A DNA stretch of 64,000 nt, from NCBI RefSeq assembly GCF_018617485.1, contig NZ_JACSKH010000002.1, positions 124,001 to 188,000 on the forward strand, in the 5' to 3' direction. Below, piece after piece: positions 8,161 through 16,416 of the stretch. Both the position numbers and the translations under genes were made by a program. The notes below the pieces were generated by a model. That model saw only the letters and a list, made by a program, of their open reading frames with translations. It did no database searches and had not been told where the DNA came from. The number at the start of each line of letters is the position of its first letter. Positions within the stretch are counted from its first letter, which is position 1. Source of the stretch: Exiguobacterium sp. s124. GTDB lineage: Bacteria > Bacillota > Bacilli > Exiguobacteriales > Exiguobacteriaceae.

Positions 8161-8634
8161 ATGGTTTTTGGAATCATCTGTTCAGCAGTGGCCGGGGCAT
8201 TTATTAGTGTCCAGGCAGCGGTCAATGCAAAAATGAATACAAATTTAGGAGCTTGGGCGACAACGGTACTGGTCTTTATCGTCGGTCTGGTCGGATCCAT
8301 CATCCCGTTGTTACTATTCGGAGGCAATCTTTCCGGATTACGTGACGTGTCTCCAATTTATTGGCTCGGTGGATTGCTTGGTGTTGGTGTTGTGTATTGT
8401 GTCATGCGTAGCATCCAATTGCTTGGTCCAACGTTGTCCGTGTCACTCATTCTCGTGTCGCAACTCATTTGGGCGTTACTCGTCGATTTGTACGGCGCCT
8501 TCGGAATGCCTCAAATCACCTTGTCGTCTGGACAAGTGGTCGGGCTTACGGTCCTGCTCGTCGGGGTGATTCTCTTTAAGCAGTCCCAAACCGCGGCCAT
8601 CGCCAAACAAGCTGTCAACGAAGCCACTTCTTGA
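8161..8634 (+). CDS. DMT-type transporter, DUF606 family (second of two)
   Basis: A 157-residue paralogue of the protein at 7035 with the same helix order (QAAVNAKMN, GGLLGVGVVY, VSQLIWALLVDLYGAFG). It starts 11 nt after the regulator stop with GAGGAG as ribosome site. The two copies differ mainly in a short C-terminal hydrophilic tail here. Together they could form a heterodimeric exporter. The last codons form part of the terminator stem. Confidence 0.8.
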   Translation: MVFGIICSAVAGAFISVQAAVNAKMNTNLGAWATTVLVFIVGLVGSIIPLLLFGGNLSGLRDVSPIYWLGGLLGVGVVYCVMRSIQLLGPTLSVSLILVSQLIWALLVDLYGAFGMPQITLSSGQVVGLTVLLVGVILFKQSQTAAIAKQAVNEATS

Positions 8635-8650
8635 GGAGTGGCTATTTTTC
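8622..8650 (+). terminator. Terminator of the DUF606-YeiL-DUF606 operon
   Basis: AGCCACT pairs with AGTGGCT around the stop codon, followed by ATTTTT. Confidence 0.75.
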
Positions 8651-8732
8651 TGACAAAACGGGTACAGGTTGGTAACGATTTTTTGATAAAATGAAGCGGT
8701 ATGGTTTAAAAATTAGCTGAGGTGATAAAAAA

Positions 8733-10052
8733 GTGGATTCTTCCATAGTGATTGATTTGTTGATTGTTTTGTTTTTGATTGTGTTGAACGGGATTTTTGC
8801 GATGACAGAAATTGCGCTCATCTCATCGAAACCTGCAAAACTTGAGGTTGAAGCAAATCGAGGGAAACGAAGTGCGAAGATTGCGCTTCACTATTCGAAA
8901 GACCCGACAGATTTGTTGTCGACCGTTCAAGTCGGAATCACATTGATTGGGATTATTAACGGGGCCTACGGGGGTGCGCGCTTCTCGGCTCCGCTCGCAT
9001 CGGCGTTTGAACAAGCCGGGATGAGTACGCAGTATGCCGGGACGGTTGCTTATGTGGCCGTCGTTACAATCATTACGTATTTGTCGCTCATCATTGGAGA
9101 ATTGGTACCGAAACGGATTGCGCTCGTCTCGCCTGAGAAAGTCACGATGGCGATTATTCCTTCGCTTGATCTATTCAGCAAGGTGATGAAGCCGTTCATT
9201 TGGATTTTATCGAAATCGACGCTCTTCTTGTTTAAATTATTAGGGTTGAAGGCGGAACAGACGAGTGGGGAGACCGAACTCGAAATCAAACAACTCTTAT
9301 TTGAAGGAGCTCAGCAAGGTCAGTTCGCCCATGAAGAAGTACGACAGGTCGAACGGGTCTTTGCTTTTCATGATCAATTGATTTATGAACTCATGCAACC
9401 GCGGACGACGCTCGAATGGGTCGATTTAGAAGATGACATGGATGATATCAAGAAGTCGATCTATGAAAGTAAACATAACAAGTTACCGGTCGGTCGCGAC
9501 TCGCTCGACGATTTTGTCGGCTATATCGACGTACGTGACATTTTGACGTTACCGACATTGCGTGAACCGTCACAGATTTTAAAACGCATCAAGCAACCGC
9601 TTATCGTTCCGAAACAGCGAGAGGCGAGCCAAGTGCTTCAAATGATGCAGAAAAATGGTGTCGAGATTGCATTCGTTTTAGATGAATATGGCGGATTCCT
9701 TGGCATGGTCACCTTGTTCGATATTTTGGAAGAAATCGTCGGAGAGGTCATGATTGAAGAGGATACACCGGAAGTGGTGCGTCGTGAAGATGGGTCGTAT
9801 TTAGCGGACGGGTTACTCGGAATCGAAGATTTGAAGCGAACGTTTGAGATTCGGGATGACCGATTCGATGAAGGACGCAACTCCTATCACACGCTCGCGG
9901 GACTCGTCATTTATGCCCTCGGTGATTTTCCGAAGCGGGGCGATGTGGTCGAAGCGTATGGTCTTCGTTTTGAAGTCGTGGATATGGACGGTAAGCGTGT
10001 CGACCAAGTGCTTGTCTCAGAACTACAAGAACCAATCACAGAAGAGGACTGA
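8733..10052 (+). CDS. CNNM/CorC-type membrane protein (DUF21-CBS-CorC_HlyC)
   Basis: A 439-residue protein starting at GTG behind GAGGTGAT. The DUF21 membrane domain covers about residues 1-190 (LIVLNGIFAMTEIALISS, NGAYGGARFS, LIIGELVPKRIA). Two CBS motifs follow (about 215-335) and then a CorC_HlyC domain (GSYLADGLLGIEDL). Proteins of this layout export or regulate Mg2+/Co2+; the old label hemolysin C is historical. A single gene with its own terminator. Confidence 0.88.
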   Translation: MDSSIVIDLLIVLFLIVLNGIFAMTEIALISSKPAKLEVEANRGKRSAKIALHYSKDPTDLLSTVQVGITLIGIINGAYGGARFSAPLASAFEQAGMSTQYAGTVAYVAVVTIITYLSLIIGELVPKRIALVSPEKVTMAIIPSLDLFSKVMKPFIWILSKSTLFLFKLLGLKAEQTSGETELEIKQLLFEGAQQGQFAHEEVRQVERVFAFHDQLIYELMQPRTTLEWVDLEDDMDDIKKSIYESKHNKLPVGRDSLDDFVGYIDVRDILTLPTLREPSQILKRIKQPLIVPKQREASQVLQMMQKNGVEIAFVLDEYGGFLGMVTLFDILEEIVGEVMIEEDTPEVVRREDGSYLADGLLGIEDLKRTFEIRDDRFDEGRNSYHTLAGLVIYALGDFPKRGDVVEAYGLRFEVVDMDGKRVDQVLVSELQEPITEED

Positions 10053-10075
10053 TGCGATGCATCAGCCCTCTTTTT
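10044..10075. terminator. Terminator between CNNM gene and the M20 amidohydrolase
   Basis: GAGG and CTGATGC pair with GCATCAG and CCTC, with TTTTT following. It overlaps the end of the convergent gene and so can serve both. Confidence 0.75.
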
Positions 10076-11246
10076 CGTGTGCCGTCCATGTTCGTTGTAA
10101 AGCGCCTAACAAGATGTGAGCCGTGTGTAACATCGCCCGTTCATCTACATCGAAACGAGGATGGTGATGAGGGAAGATTGCCGCAAGCTCGGGGTTACCG
10201 GCTCCCGTGAAGAAGAAGCTACCGGGCACTTGTTCTACATAGTAGGCGAAGTCTTCGCCGACCATGAGCGGTGCCATCTCGATAACACCATCTGAACCGA
10301 CGACGTCGATTGCGCTTTGCCGGACGTGTTCCGTTTCCGTCACATGATTGACGACAGCAGGATACCCTTTTATATAGTCGAGCTCGTACTCGGCATCGCT
10401 CGCAGCACAGACGGAACGGATGATGCGTTCCATATCCGTGATCATCTTTTCTTGCGTCTCATGGGTGAACGTACGCACGGTTCCAGATAACTTCGCTTCT
10501 TCGGCTATCACGTTGAACGCTTGACCGGAATGGAGAGTCCCGATGGTGAGAACGGCTGGTTCGAGCGGGTCAACGCGTCGACTGACCACTTGTTGGAGAT
10601 GATTGGCCACGTTCACGGCGACCATGAGCGCATCGACCGTATGTTGCGGAATCGCGCCATGTCCACCTTTTCCTGTAATGGTCAATTCAAATCGATCGGC
10701 TGCAGCCATGACGGGACCTGTTTTCACGCCAATGGTACCGAAGGGGAGGGGCGTCCAAATGTGTGCGCCGTATACATAATCTACGTTGTCGAGACACCCG
10801 TCTTCAATCATCGGTTTGGCACCCCCTGGAGCCAACTCTTCAGCGAACTGATGAATCAACACGACGTCTCCCGGAAGGTCCATCTTGGTCAACACTTTCG
10901 CTAGGACGAGAAGTGTAGCCGTATGGGCATCGTGTCCGCAAGCATGCATGACCCCATTTACTTTTGAACGATAGGGGACATCTTTCACATCTTGGATCGG
11001 AAGCGCATCAAAATCGGCACGTAACGCGATGGTCGGGCCGTCACCGCCTTTGATTCGACCGACGACACCATTACCGCCAACGTGTTCACGCACCTCGATT
11101 CCAAGCGCACGGAGATAAGAGGCAATCATCTTTGGCGTTTCGACTTCTTGAAAGGACAGCTCTGGATATTGGTGAAAATGGCGCCTTAGTGACACCATCT
11201 CTTCGAACAACTCTGTCAAACGTACTTCGGCATGCGTGACGATCAT
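10062..11246 (-). CDS. M20 family metallo-amidohydrolase (HipO/AmhX-like)
   Basis: A 394-residue M20D peptidase with the typical order of zinc-site motifs: LRRHFHQYPELSFQE, ALRADFDALPI, MHACGHDAHTA, QFAEELAPGGA, GKGGHGAIPQ and MVGEDFAYY. The ATG at 11246 follows GGAG at about 8 nt and removes three residues from the longest frame. Relatives hydrolyse N-acyl amino acids such as hippurate, N-acetyl-cysteine or N-acyl-diaminopimelate; the exact substrate cannot be told. Monocistronic. Confidence 0.88.
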   Translation of the reverse strand: MIVTHAEVRLTELFEEMVSLRRHFHQYPELSFQEVETPKMIASYLRALGIEVREHVGGNGVVGRIKGGDGPTIALRADFDALPIQDVKDVPYRSKVNGVMHACGHDAHTATLLVLAKVLTKMDLPGDVVLIHQFAEELAPGGAKPMIEDGCLDNVDYVYGAHIWTPLPFGTIGVKTGPVMAAADRFELTITGKGGHGAIPQHTVDALMVAVNVANHLQQVVSRRVDPLEPAVLTIGTLHSGQAFNVIAEEAKLSGTVRTFTHETQEKMITDMERIIRSVCAASDAEYELDYIKGYPAVVNHVTETEHVRQSAIDVVGSDGVIEMAPLMVGEDFAYYVEQVPGSFFFTGAGNPELAAIFPHHHPRFDVDERAMLHTAHILLGALQRTWTAHEKEG

Positions 11247-11374
11247 TGCGAACACTCCTTTGTGATTACCGTGTCAAGAAATGAATCCATTTACAAATTG
11301 TTATGAAAGTTAAGCTTATCTTATACGAGTAAAGGGAATTAATACAGGAGAAAATGAAGAAATGAGGTGACAAC

Positions 11375-11923
11375 ATGGGGTGGATTATTGCGATTGTAGC
11401 GGTTGTCGTGCTCGTACTCATCTATTTTTCGATGTACAACGGGCTCGTCAAATATCGGAACTGGGTCGATGAGGCATGGGCTCAAATCGATGTTCAGTTG
11501 AAGCGGCGGTATGATTTGATTCCGAACTTGGTCGAGACGGTGAAAGGGTATGCGAAACACGAGCAAGAGACGCTCGCGAAGGTCGTTGAACTGAGAAATC
11601 AGCTTGGTGAGAAGTCGAATCGTCAAGATCAGATGGCGGTGAACGACCAACTGAGCGGGGCGTTGAAAAATCTGTTCGCGCTTCGTGAAGCGTATCCAGA
11701 CTTGAAGGCGAACGAGAACTTCAAAATGTTGCAGGAAGAATTGACGCAGACTGAAAACAAGGTCGCGTACTCGCGTCAGCTCTATAACAATACGGTCATG
11801 AAGTACAATACAAAAATCGAATCGGTACCGACGAATATCATCGCGTCCGTCCATCATTTCGAAAAACGCGACATGCTTGAAGCACGTGCTGAAGAGCGCG
11901 AAAACGTTCGCGTGTCGTTTTGA
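11375..11923 (+). CDS. lemA: LemA family protein
   Basis: A 182-residue protein with one N-terminal transmembrane helix (GWIIAIVAVVVLVLIYFSMY) followed by the LemA signature YNGLVKYRNWVDEAWAQID and RRYDLIPNLVETVKGY. The rest is a helical bundle ending in an R/E-rich tail. LemA proteins often pair with HtpX-like M48 proteases, as here (18 nt gap). The ribosome site is GAGGTGACAAC. Confidence 0.92.
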   Translation: MGWIIAIVAVVVLVLIYFSMYNGLVKYRNWVDEAWAQIDVQLKRRYDLIPNLVETVKGYAKHEQETLAKVVELRNQLGEKSNRQDQMAVNDQLSGALKNLFALREAYPDLKANENFKMLQEELTQTENKVAYSRQLYNNTVMKYNTKIESVPTNIIASVHHFEKRDMLEARAEERENVRVSF

Positions 11924-11941
11924 TGAATCGAGGTGGCAGCT

Positions 11942-12829
11942 ATGCTCCTCTATGAACAGATTCGAAAGAATAAAGTAAAGACCGTTTTCATCGTCACGGG
12001 GTTCGTCTTATTCGTTCTTCTCGTGGGGGCGGCCATCTCCTACGTCAACTACGGGGACGCAATCCCGGGGTTGATTTTCACACCCATCTTCTCGTTGTTT
12101 TATGTCGGCATCGTCATCATGTCGAGCACGAACATCGTCATGAAGATGAATCGGGCGCAAGAGGTGACCTCGGTCGAAGAGCATCGCTTTTTATGGCATA
12201 CGGTCGAAAACATGGCAATGGTCGCGAGGATACCGATGCCTCGTGTCTTTATCATCAACGATTCGTCACCGAACGCATTTGCGACGGGACTGAAGCCGGA
12301 AAAGGCGGCCGTCGCCGTCACGACGGGACTACTAGAACGATTGTCTCGCGAAGAAGTAGAAGGTGTGATTGCGCATGAGGTCGCACATATTAAGAATTAT
12401 GATGTGCGGCTCTCGACGGTCACGCTCGCACTTGTATCGGTCATTGCCATCATGAGCGACATCGGGTCACGTATGTTATTTTTCCGAAGCATCAGTGGAG
12501 GGAGACGCGATCAAAACCAGAATCCAATCTTTCTCATCATCGGACTCGTCTTATTGGTATTGGCCCCGCTCATCGCGATGCTCATTAATATGGCGATTTC
12601 ACGAAATCGTGAGTTCTTGGCAGATGCGAGTGGAGCGGAACTGACCCGTAACCCGGATGCCCTCGCCTCAGCGCTTGAGAAGATTGCAAACGTCGAGACA
12701 CCGGTCGAGCAAGCGTCGAGTGCCTCGGCCCCACTTTACTTCTCCGACCCACTCAAGAAGAAAGTAAGTGGTCTCTTCTCGACGCACCCTGATCCAGTCG
12801 AGCGGATTTCCCGACTTCGTCAAATGTAA
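11942..12829 (+). CDS. htpX: HtpX-like M48 membrane metalloprotease
   Basis: A 295-residue protein with two N-terminal transmembrane helices (about 15-35 and 42-62), the zinc motif HEVAH at residues 145-149, two more helices (about 159-175 and 198-218) and the third ligand region SRNREFLADASG. HtpX degrades misfolded membrane proteins. The ATG at 11942 is preferred over an in-frame GTG nine nt upstream because GAGGTGG sits at a usable distance. It forms an operon with lemA. Confidence 0.92.
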   Translation: MLLYEQIRKNKVKTVFIVTGFVLFVLLVGAAISYVNYGDAIPGLIFTPIFSLFYVGIVIMSSTNIVMKMNRAQEVTSVEEHRFLWHTVENMAMVARIPMPRVFIINDSSPNAFATGLKPEKAAVAVTTGLLERLSREEVEGVIAHEVAHIKNYDVRLSTVTLALVSVIAIMSDIGSRMLFFRSISGGRRDQNQNPIFLIIGLVLLVLAPLIAMLINMAISRNREFLADASGAELTRNPDALASALEKIANVETPVEQASSASAPLYFSDPLKKKVSGLFSTHPDPVERISRLRQM

Positions 12830-12830
12830 G

Positions 12831-12862
12831 AAGAGCCTGCCCGGTTGCGGCAGGCTCTTTAT
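12831..12862 (+). terminator. Terminator of the lemA-htpX operon
   Basis: An 11-bp stem AAGAGCCTGCC / GGCAGGCTCTT followed by TTATGTT. Confidence 0.85.
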
Positions 12863-12898
12863 GTTACACTGAACTGGGAAAATAAGGAGGTGGATGAG

Positions 12899-13099
12899 TT
12901 GGATAAAAAGATATACATAGGTTTAGGAGTCGCTTTACTAGTCGTATTATTTTTATTTGGGCTAGGACCATATATTGTGCATACAGTACTTAAGGTCTTC
13001 ATGTGGCTCACGCAATACATCTTACCGTGGATCTTTCTCTACTATTTCATTCAATTTTATAAACAATATGCACAAAAACAAGAAAAGCCACCTGAATGA
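12899..13099 (+). CDS. Small membrane protein of 66 residues
   Basis: The TTG start at 12899 is placed by AAGGAGG 8 nt upstream and gives MDKKIYIGLGVALLV. Two hydrophobic helices (about 5-25 and 30-52) are followed by a basic, Lys/Gln-rich tail (YKQYAQKQEKPPE). An in-frame GTG four codons earlier is possible but sits inside the ribosome site. No family recognised. It shares a terminator with the convergent PTS gene. Confidence 0.55.
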   Translation: MDKKIYIGLGVALLVVLFLFGLGPYIVHTVLKVFMWLTQYILPWIFLYYFIQFYKQYAQKQEKPPE

Positions 13100-13108
13100 G
13101 GTGGCTTT
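13084..13108. terminator. Bidirectional terminator between the 66-residue gene and the EIICB gene
   Basis: AAAGCCACCT / AGGTGGCTTT with loop GAATG; a perfect 10-bp stem. Confidence 0.85.
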
Positions 13109-13114
13109 CGACGT

Positions 13115-14605
13115 TTATCCGGCGCGGTGGCTACGGATTTTTTCAATCTCATCGAGGACGAACTGAACGTTTGTGCCGACGATGACTTGGATATGATTCG
13201 GGCTGACGACTTTAACGCCAGGGATACCAGCTTTTTTGATTTGATCTTGGTTAACGGTATCCATGTCTTTGACATCAACGCGTAGGCGTGTGATACAAGA
13301 CTCGATTCCTGTGACGTTGCTGTCACCGCCGAGACCATCATAGATCATGTTCGCCATCGCTGAGAATTCGTTGCCAGAGGCAGATGCGACCGGCGCCACT
13401 TTCGTTTCGCCGTCTGTCGTTTCACTTGCGACTGCATCAACGACTTCATCTGATTCGCGGCCTGGCGTCATTAAGTTAAACTTCACAATCATGAAGCGGA
13501 AGATGGCATAGTAGATGACTGCAAATACGAGACCTTGCACAATGAGCATGTACGGCTGATTGGCAAGAGGTAATCTTGAACTGAGGAAGAAGTCAACGAG
13601 ACCAGCACTGAATGTAAAGCCGGCTGTCCATTGGAACGTTGCCGCGATAAAGAGCGAGATTCCTGTAAGGACTGCGTGTACAAGGTAAAGAACAGGTGCG
13701 AGGAACATGAATGAGAACTCGAGTGGTTCAGTTACACCTGTAAAGAACGAAGCGAACGCTGCTGCGAATAGTAGTGATGCAGCTTGTTTCTTCCGTTTTG
13801 TCTTCGCTGTATGGTACATCGCAAGTGCTGCGGCTGGGAGACCGAACATCATGATTGGGAAGAATCCGGCTTGATACATTCCTGTCACACCTTTTTCACC
13901 TTCACCCGACCAGAACTTTCCGATATCGTTAATGTCGGCGACATCGAACCAGAATACCGAGTTGAGGGCATGGTGAAGACCAGTTGGAATCAAGAGACGG
14001 TTAAAGAATCCATAAAGCCCGGCACCGAATGCGCCAAGTTTTGAAATCGATTCCCCGAATCCAACAAGACCTGTAAAGACGACCGGCCAGATGAAGTAAA
14101 GCGCGACTGATACGAGAATCATCGAGAAGGCTGTCATGATTGGAACGAGACGCTTCCCACTAAAGAATGCGAGGGCGTCCGGTAGTTTGACGTGACTGAA
14201 GCGGTTGTACATACTAGCGGCAATTAATCCTGATAAAATACCGATAAATGCATTTTCAATTCTCGAGAACGCCGGGTTGACGGCTTCGACGTCAATTCCT
14301 TGGAACAAGGCGACCGTTCCGGCTGCCAAAAGTGTCGTGACGGTCAAATAAGCCACGAGTCCACTGAGTGCAGCTGAACCGTCTCGGTTTTTTGACATTC
14401 CAAGACCTACCCCGACTGCGAAAAGAATTGGGATGTTATCGATAATCGCGGCCCCTGCTTTAATTAAGAATGCAGCGGCAATGTTTCCTGACCCCCAACC
14501 AGATGGATCAATCCAGTAACCAATCCCCATGAGAATGGCGGCAGCCGGAAGTACGGCGACCGGTAACATAAGGGAACGTCCGAGACGTTGCAAATAATTC
14601 ATCAT
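13115..14605 (-). CDS. PTS EIICB permease, N-acetylglucosamine/glucose family (NagE/NagP-type)
   Basis: A 496-residue protein. EIIC covers about residues 1-390 (MLPVAVLPAAAILMGIGYW, NRLLIPTGLHHALNSVFWF, FFTGVTEPLEFSFMF). After an acidic, Ala/Thr-rich linker, EIIB carries the phosphorylation site GIESCITRLRVD with Cys about 437. The IIC sequence looks most like the N-acetylglucosamine carriers NagE/NagP, though glucose PtsG proteins are close relatives. EIIA is supplied by the separate gene at 15471. It is the last gene of the operon and starts only 2 nt after the antiterminator gene. Confidence 0.88.
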   Translation of the reverse strand: MMNYLQRLGRSLMLPVAVLPAAAILMGIGYWIDPSGWGSGNIAAAFLIKAGAAIIDNIPILFAVGVGLGMSKNRDGSAALSGLVAYLTVTTLLAAGTVALFQGIDVEAVNPAFSRIENAFIGILSGLIAASMYNRFSHVKLPDALAFFSGKRLVPIMTAFSMILVSVALYFIWPVVFTGLVGFGESISKLGAFGAGLYGFFNRLLIPTGLHHALNSVFWFDVADINDIGKFWSGEGEKGVTGMYQAGFFPIMMFGLPAAALAMYHTAKTKRKKQAASLLFAAAFASFFTGVTEPLEFSFMFLAPVLYLVHAVLTGISLFIAATFQWTAGFTFSAGLVDFFLSSRLPLANQPYMLIVQGLVFAVIYYAIFRFMIVKFNLMTPGRESDEVVDAVASETTDGETKVAPVASASGNEFSAMANMIYDGLGGDSNVTGIESCITRLRVDVKDMDTVNQDQIKKAGIPGVKVVSPNHIQVIVGTNVQFVLDEIEKIRSHRAG

Positions 14606-14607
14606 TG

Positions 14608-15450
14608 TTAATGTCCTCCTTTTTGGTGGTGTTGATCTTGTAGACGTTGAATGTGGAGCGTAATATAGCCAAGTTCTGACTCGGGCAAGACGATGCCATA
14701 TGTCTCTTCCATTTCTTTTGCGACATCAGATGCGCACGCATAGGCAGACGTGAATTTCGTCTGAATCATGCGGAGCATGTCTTCATCAATCGTGTGATGA
14801 TCGTAATGGTTGACCCGATCCATGACGAACCGTAAATGGGTTAATAATCGTTGGTAGGATAAGTCATCTTCTTCAATGGATACATCAAGTCGTCGTGAAA
14901 TCGATTGAATCATGTCGCGGACAATCGTTGTCTGTTTGACCGTCTTGCGTAAATCACCTCCTTTCACTTTCATCGTATGGATATGAAGCGCGATGAACGC
15001 AGCTTCGTCTTTCGGCATTTTCACGTTGAGCTTTTCAGCGATATGTTCAATCGCCCATAGCCCAATCTCGTATTCATTCCGATAGAGGATTTTAATCTCG
15101 TTCAACAGTTTGTTGCGCAATAAGATGCCATCCATTTCTCGTTCGATGGCGAACGAGATGTGGTCGGTCAAGACGATGTGGATGTGTTCGTTGAATGAAG
15201 TCTCGAGACGTTTTTCCGCATAGGAGATGATATCCTCGGAAACGGTGAAGTGTTCAACGGGAATCCGGCTCAGTAACTGTTGGAACTTGTCATTTTCCGG
15301 CATGATGAACAACTTTTCGATTTTATGGGGATTCACGATGTCGTTCTTCGTCTTTTTAAAGGCGACGCCAGGACCAATCGCAATCTTTTCTTCTCCATCG
15401 TCCGAGACGATGACCGCATTGTTATTTAGAATCTTTTTGATCTTAATCAT
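14608..15450 (-). CDS. BglG-family transcriptional antiterminator, GlcT-like
   Basis: A 280-residue protein: an RNA-binding CAT domain (KIKKILNNNAVIV to about residue 60) and two PRD domains with the phosphorylatable histidines (NEHIHIVLTDH, FIALHIHTMK, HLRFVMDRVNHYDHH, YITLHIQRL). The PRD1 motif is closer to GlcT than to LicT. The start at 15450 follows AGGAGG. It probably binds the RAT element in its own operon leader at 16025-16053 and lets transcription proceed when the sugar is present. It sits between EIIA and EIICB genes. Confidence 0.88.
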   Translation of the reverse strand: MIKIKKILNNNAVIVSDDGEEKIAIGPGVAFKKTKNDIVNPHKIEKLFIMPENDKFQQLLSRIPVEHFTVSEDIISYAEKRLETSFNEHIHIVLTDHISFAIEREMDGILLRNKLLNEIKILYRNEYEIGLWAIEHIAEKLNVKMPKDEAAFIALHIHTMKVKGGDLRKTVKQTTIVRDMIQSISRRLDVSIEEDDLSYQRLLTHLRFVMDRVNHYDHHTIDEDMLRMIQTKFTSAYACASDVAKEMEETYGIVLPESELGYITLHIQRLQDQHHQKGGH

Positions 15451-15470
15451 GTGTCCTCCTTGTTCCGGAG

Positions 15471-15959
15471 TCACGCTTCCACTCGGGCGACGACCGTCTT
15501 ACCTGGGACGGCTTCCTTCGTAAATGTGAAGGCATAGTGATGGGCAAGCGTTCCACCATTCGTCACGACCATCGGCGTGACGGTGTCTTTACCAGCTTGA
15601 TGGATTTGTGCCAAGTCCGCTGTGAGTAGCAGCTGCCCCGTTTTCACATGGTCACCCACATCGACACGGAGATCGAATGGTCGACCTTCGAGTTCGACGG
15701 TGTCGAGTCCAACGTGAATCAAAATCTCAGCACCATCCTCGGTCCGAATGCCGATGGCGTGCTTTGTCGGAGCGATTTGTACGATTTCTCCGTCAGCTGG
15801 TGAGACGACTGCTCCGTCTGTCGGTGTGATCGCGATGCCATCGCCCATCATTTTTTCGCTAAAGACCGGATCGGCTACTTGTTCGAGTGGAATGACGTCT
15901 CCTTCCATTGGCGAGTGTAGTGTCGGTTTGTGTCGATTCATTAACTTATTCCATAGCAT
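15471..15959 (-). CDS. PTS glucose-type EIIA protein
   Basis: A 162-residue EIIA with the active-site region EILIHVGLDTVEL (His about 82), the supporting His in PTKHAIGIRT (about 67) and the family start HSPMEGDVIPLEQV. It receives phosphate from HPr and passes it to EIIB. As a free-standing EIIA encoded first in the operon it likely feeds the EIICB at 13115 and perhaps other glucose-family permeases. The leader upstream contains a terminator with an overlapping RAT. Confidence 0.9.
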   Translation of the reverse strand: MLWNKLMNRHKPTLHSPMEGDVIPLEQVADPVFSEKMMGDGIAITPTDGAVVSPADGEIVQIAPTKHAIGIRTEDGAEILIHVGLDTVELEGRPFDLRVDVGDHVKTGQLLLTADLAQIHQAGKDTVTPMVVTNGGTLAHHYAFTFTKEAVPGKTVVARVEA

Positions 15960-15989
15960 ATCTTCTACATCCTTTCTTAAAACAAAACG

Positions 15990-16055
15990 CGGAAAAACAA
16001 AACAGGCATGGAGTATAGACGGGTGGCATGCACCGTACGTCTTACCCCATGCCTG
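15990..16055 (-). terminator. Leader terminator of the PTS operon
   Basis: On the minus strand CAGGCATGG (16055-16047) pairs with CCATGCCTG (16011-16003), followed by TTTTGTTTTT. It stands before the EIIA start and should stop transcription unless the antiterminator forms. Confidence 0.8.
16025..16053 (-). promoter_or_regulatory. RAT-like antiterminator hairpin for the GlcT-like protein
   Basis: GGCATG (16053-16048) pairs with CATGCC (16030-16025), giving a 29-nt hairpin with an internal loop. The 5' arm is the same segment used by the terminator, so the two structures exclude each other. That is the RAT layout of GlcT/LicT systems. Confidence 0.7.
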
Positions 16056-16098
16056 ATCGAATCAGTCACATGTGATCGCTATTCGTTTCTTCACGTAC

Positions 16099-16127
16099 AA
16101 CATAACATGTGTTGATTTGAGACACAA
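16099..16127 (-). promoter_or_regulatory. Sigma-A-type promoter of the PTS operon
   Basis: Minus-strand TTGTGT (16127-16122), 17 nt, TATGTT (16104-16099). This puts the RNA start roughly 40 nt before the RAT. Confidence 0.5.
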
Positions 16128-16136
16128 GTCTTTTTT

Positions 16137-16150
16137 TGAAAGCGTTCTCT
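16137..16150. promoter_or_regulatory. cre-like site between the PTS operon and the mutS2-like leader
   Basis: TGAAAGCGTTCTCT keeps the CcpA core TGAAAGCGTT and deviates at two outer positions. It lies just upstream of both divergent promoters, so either or both could respond to carbon catabolite control. Confidence 0.45.
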
Positions 16151-16155
16151 AAAAA

Positions 16156-16184
16156 TTTACAAGGTGATGAATCTATTGTATAGT
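16156..16184 (+). promoter_or_regulatory. Promoter of the mutS2-like leader
   Basis: TTTACA (16156-16161), 17 nt, TATAGT (16179-16184); a good sigma-A promoter. The RNA would start near 16191. Confidence 0.7.
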
Positions 16185-16214
16185 TAAGGCGAATCTATTG
16201 AAGAAAGGTGTTGC

Positions 16215-16244
16215 ATGTTGATGAGTGAGGTTGTATCTGCCTAA
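16215..16244 (+). CDS. Nine-codon leader peptide MLMSEVVSA
   Basis: ATG at 16215 with AAAGGTG at about 6 nt spacing; the frame reads MLMSEVVSA and stops at TAA 16242-16244. An internal ATG at 16221 would give MSEVVSA with about 12 nt spacing. Its codons 7-9 form the 5' arm of the long leader stem, so ribosome position can decide folding. It looks like the leader peptides that govern attenuators of ribosome-protection and erm genes. Translation is inferred, not shown. Confidence 0.5.
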   Translation: MLMSEVVSA

Positions 16245-16344
16245 CGAACTGAAAAATGTCGGATGACACGTCTTTTTGTCATGCCGTCATGTTCCGTTAC
16301 AGATACCGCCCATCAAAAACTGCCAGACACCGGTCTGTCTTTTT

Positions 16345-16374
16345 GCGTTGGTCGTCATCGACCAACGCTTTTTT
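16345..16374 (+). terminator. Strong terminator in the mutS2-like leader
   Basis: A perfect 10-bp stem GCGTTGGTCG / CGACCAACGC, loop TCAT, then six T. It ends 42 nt before the mutS2-like start codon, with no other gene between, so the gene needs readthrough or antitermination. Confidence 0.85.
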
Positions 16375-16416
16375 GTTTGCGCGGTATCTCGATTCTACAT
16401 TTGAGGAGAGAGACAT

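Larger units (their letters stand above)
16191..16374 (+). ncRNA. Structured leader RNA before the mutS2-like gene (putative attenuator)
   Basis: About 185 nt from the promoter to a strong terminator. GTATCTG and TAACG (16233-16246) pair with CGTTA and CAGATAC (16295-16306), a 12-bp stem with a two-base bulge. It encloses a second hairpin built on ATGAC/GTCAT (16263-16267 with 16278-16282). The 5' side of the long stem lies inside the last codons of the small upstream ORF. A small hairpin CAGAC/GTCTG (16324-16337) with TCTTTTT follows, then the main terminator. No standard riboswitch signature was recognised. Confidence 0.6.

Noticed and set aside
16191-16344. Known riboswitch classes (M-box, yybP-ykoY, T-box, SAM, purine) for the mutS2-like leader
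   Set aside because: None of their conserved core motifs could be recognised by eye; a covariance-model search is needed for a firm exclusion.
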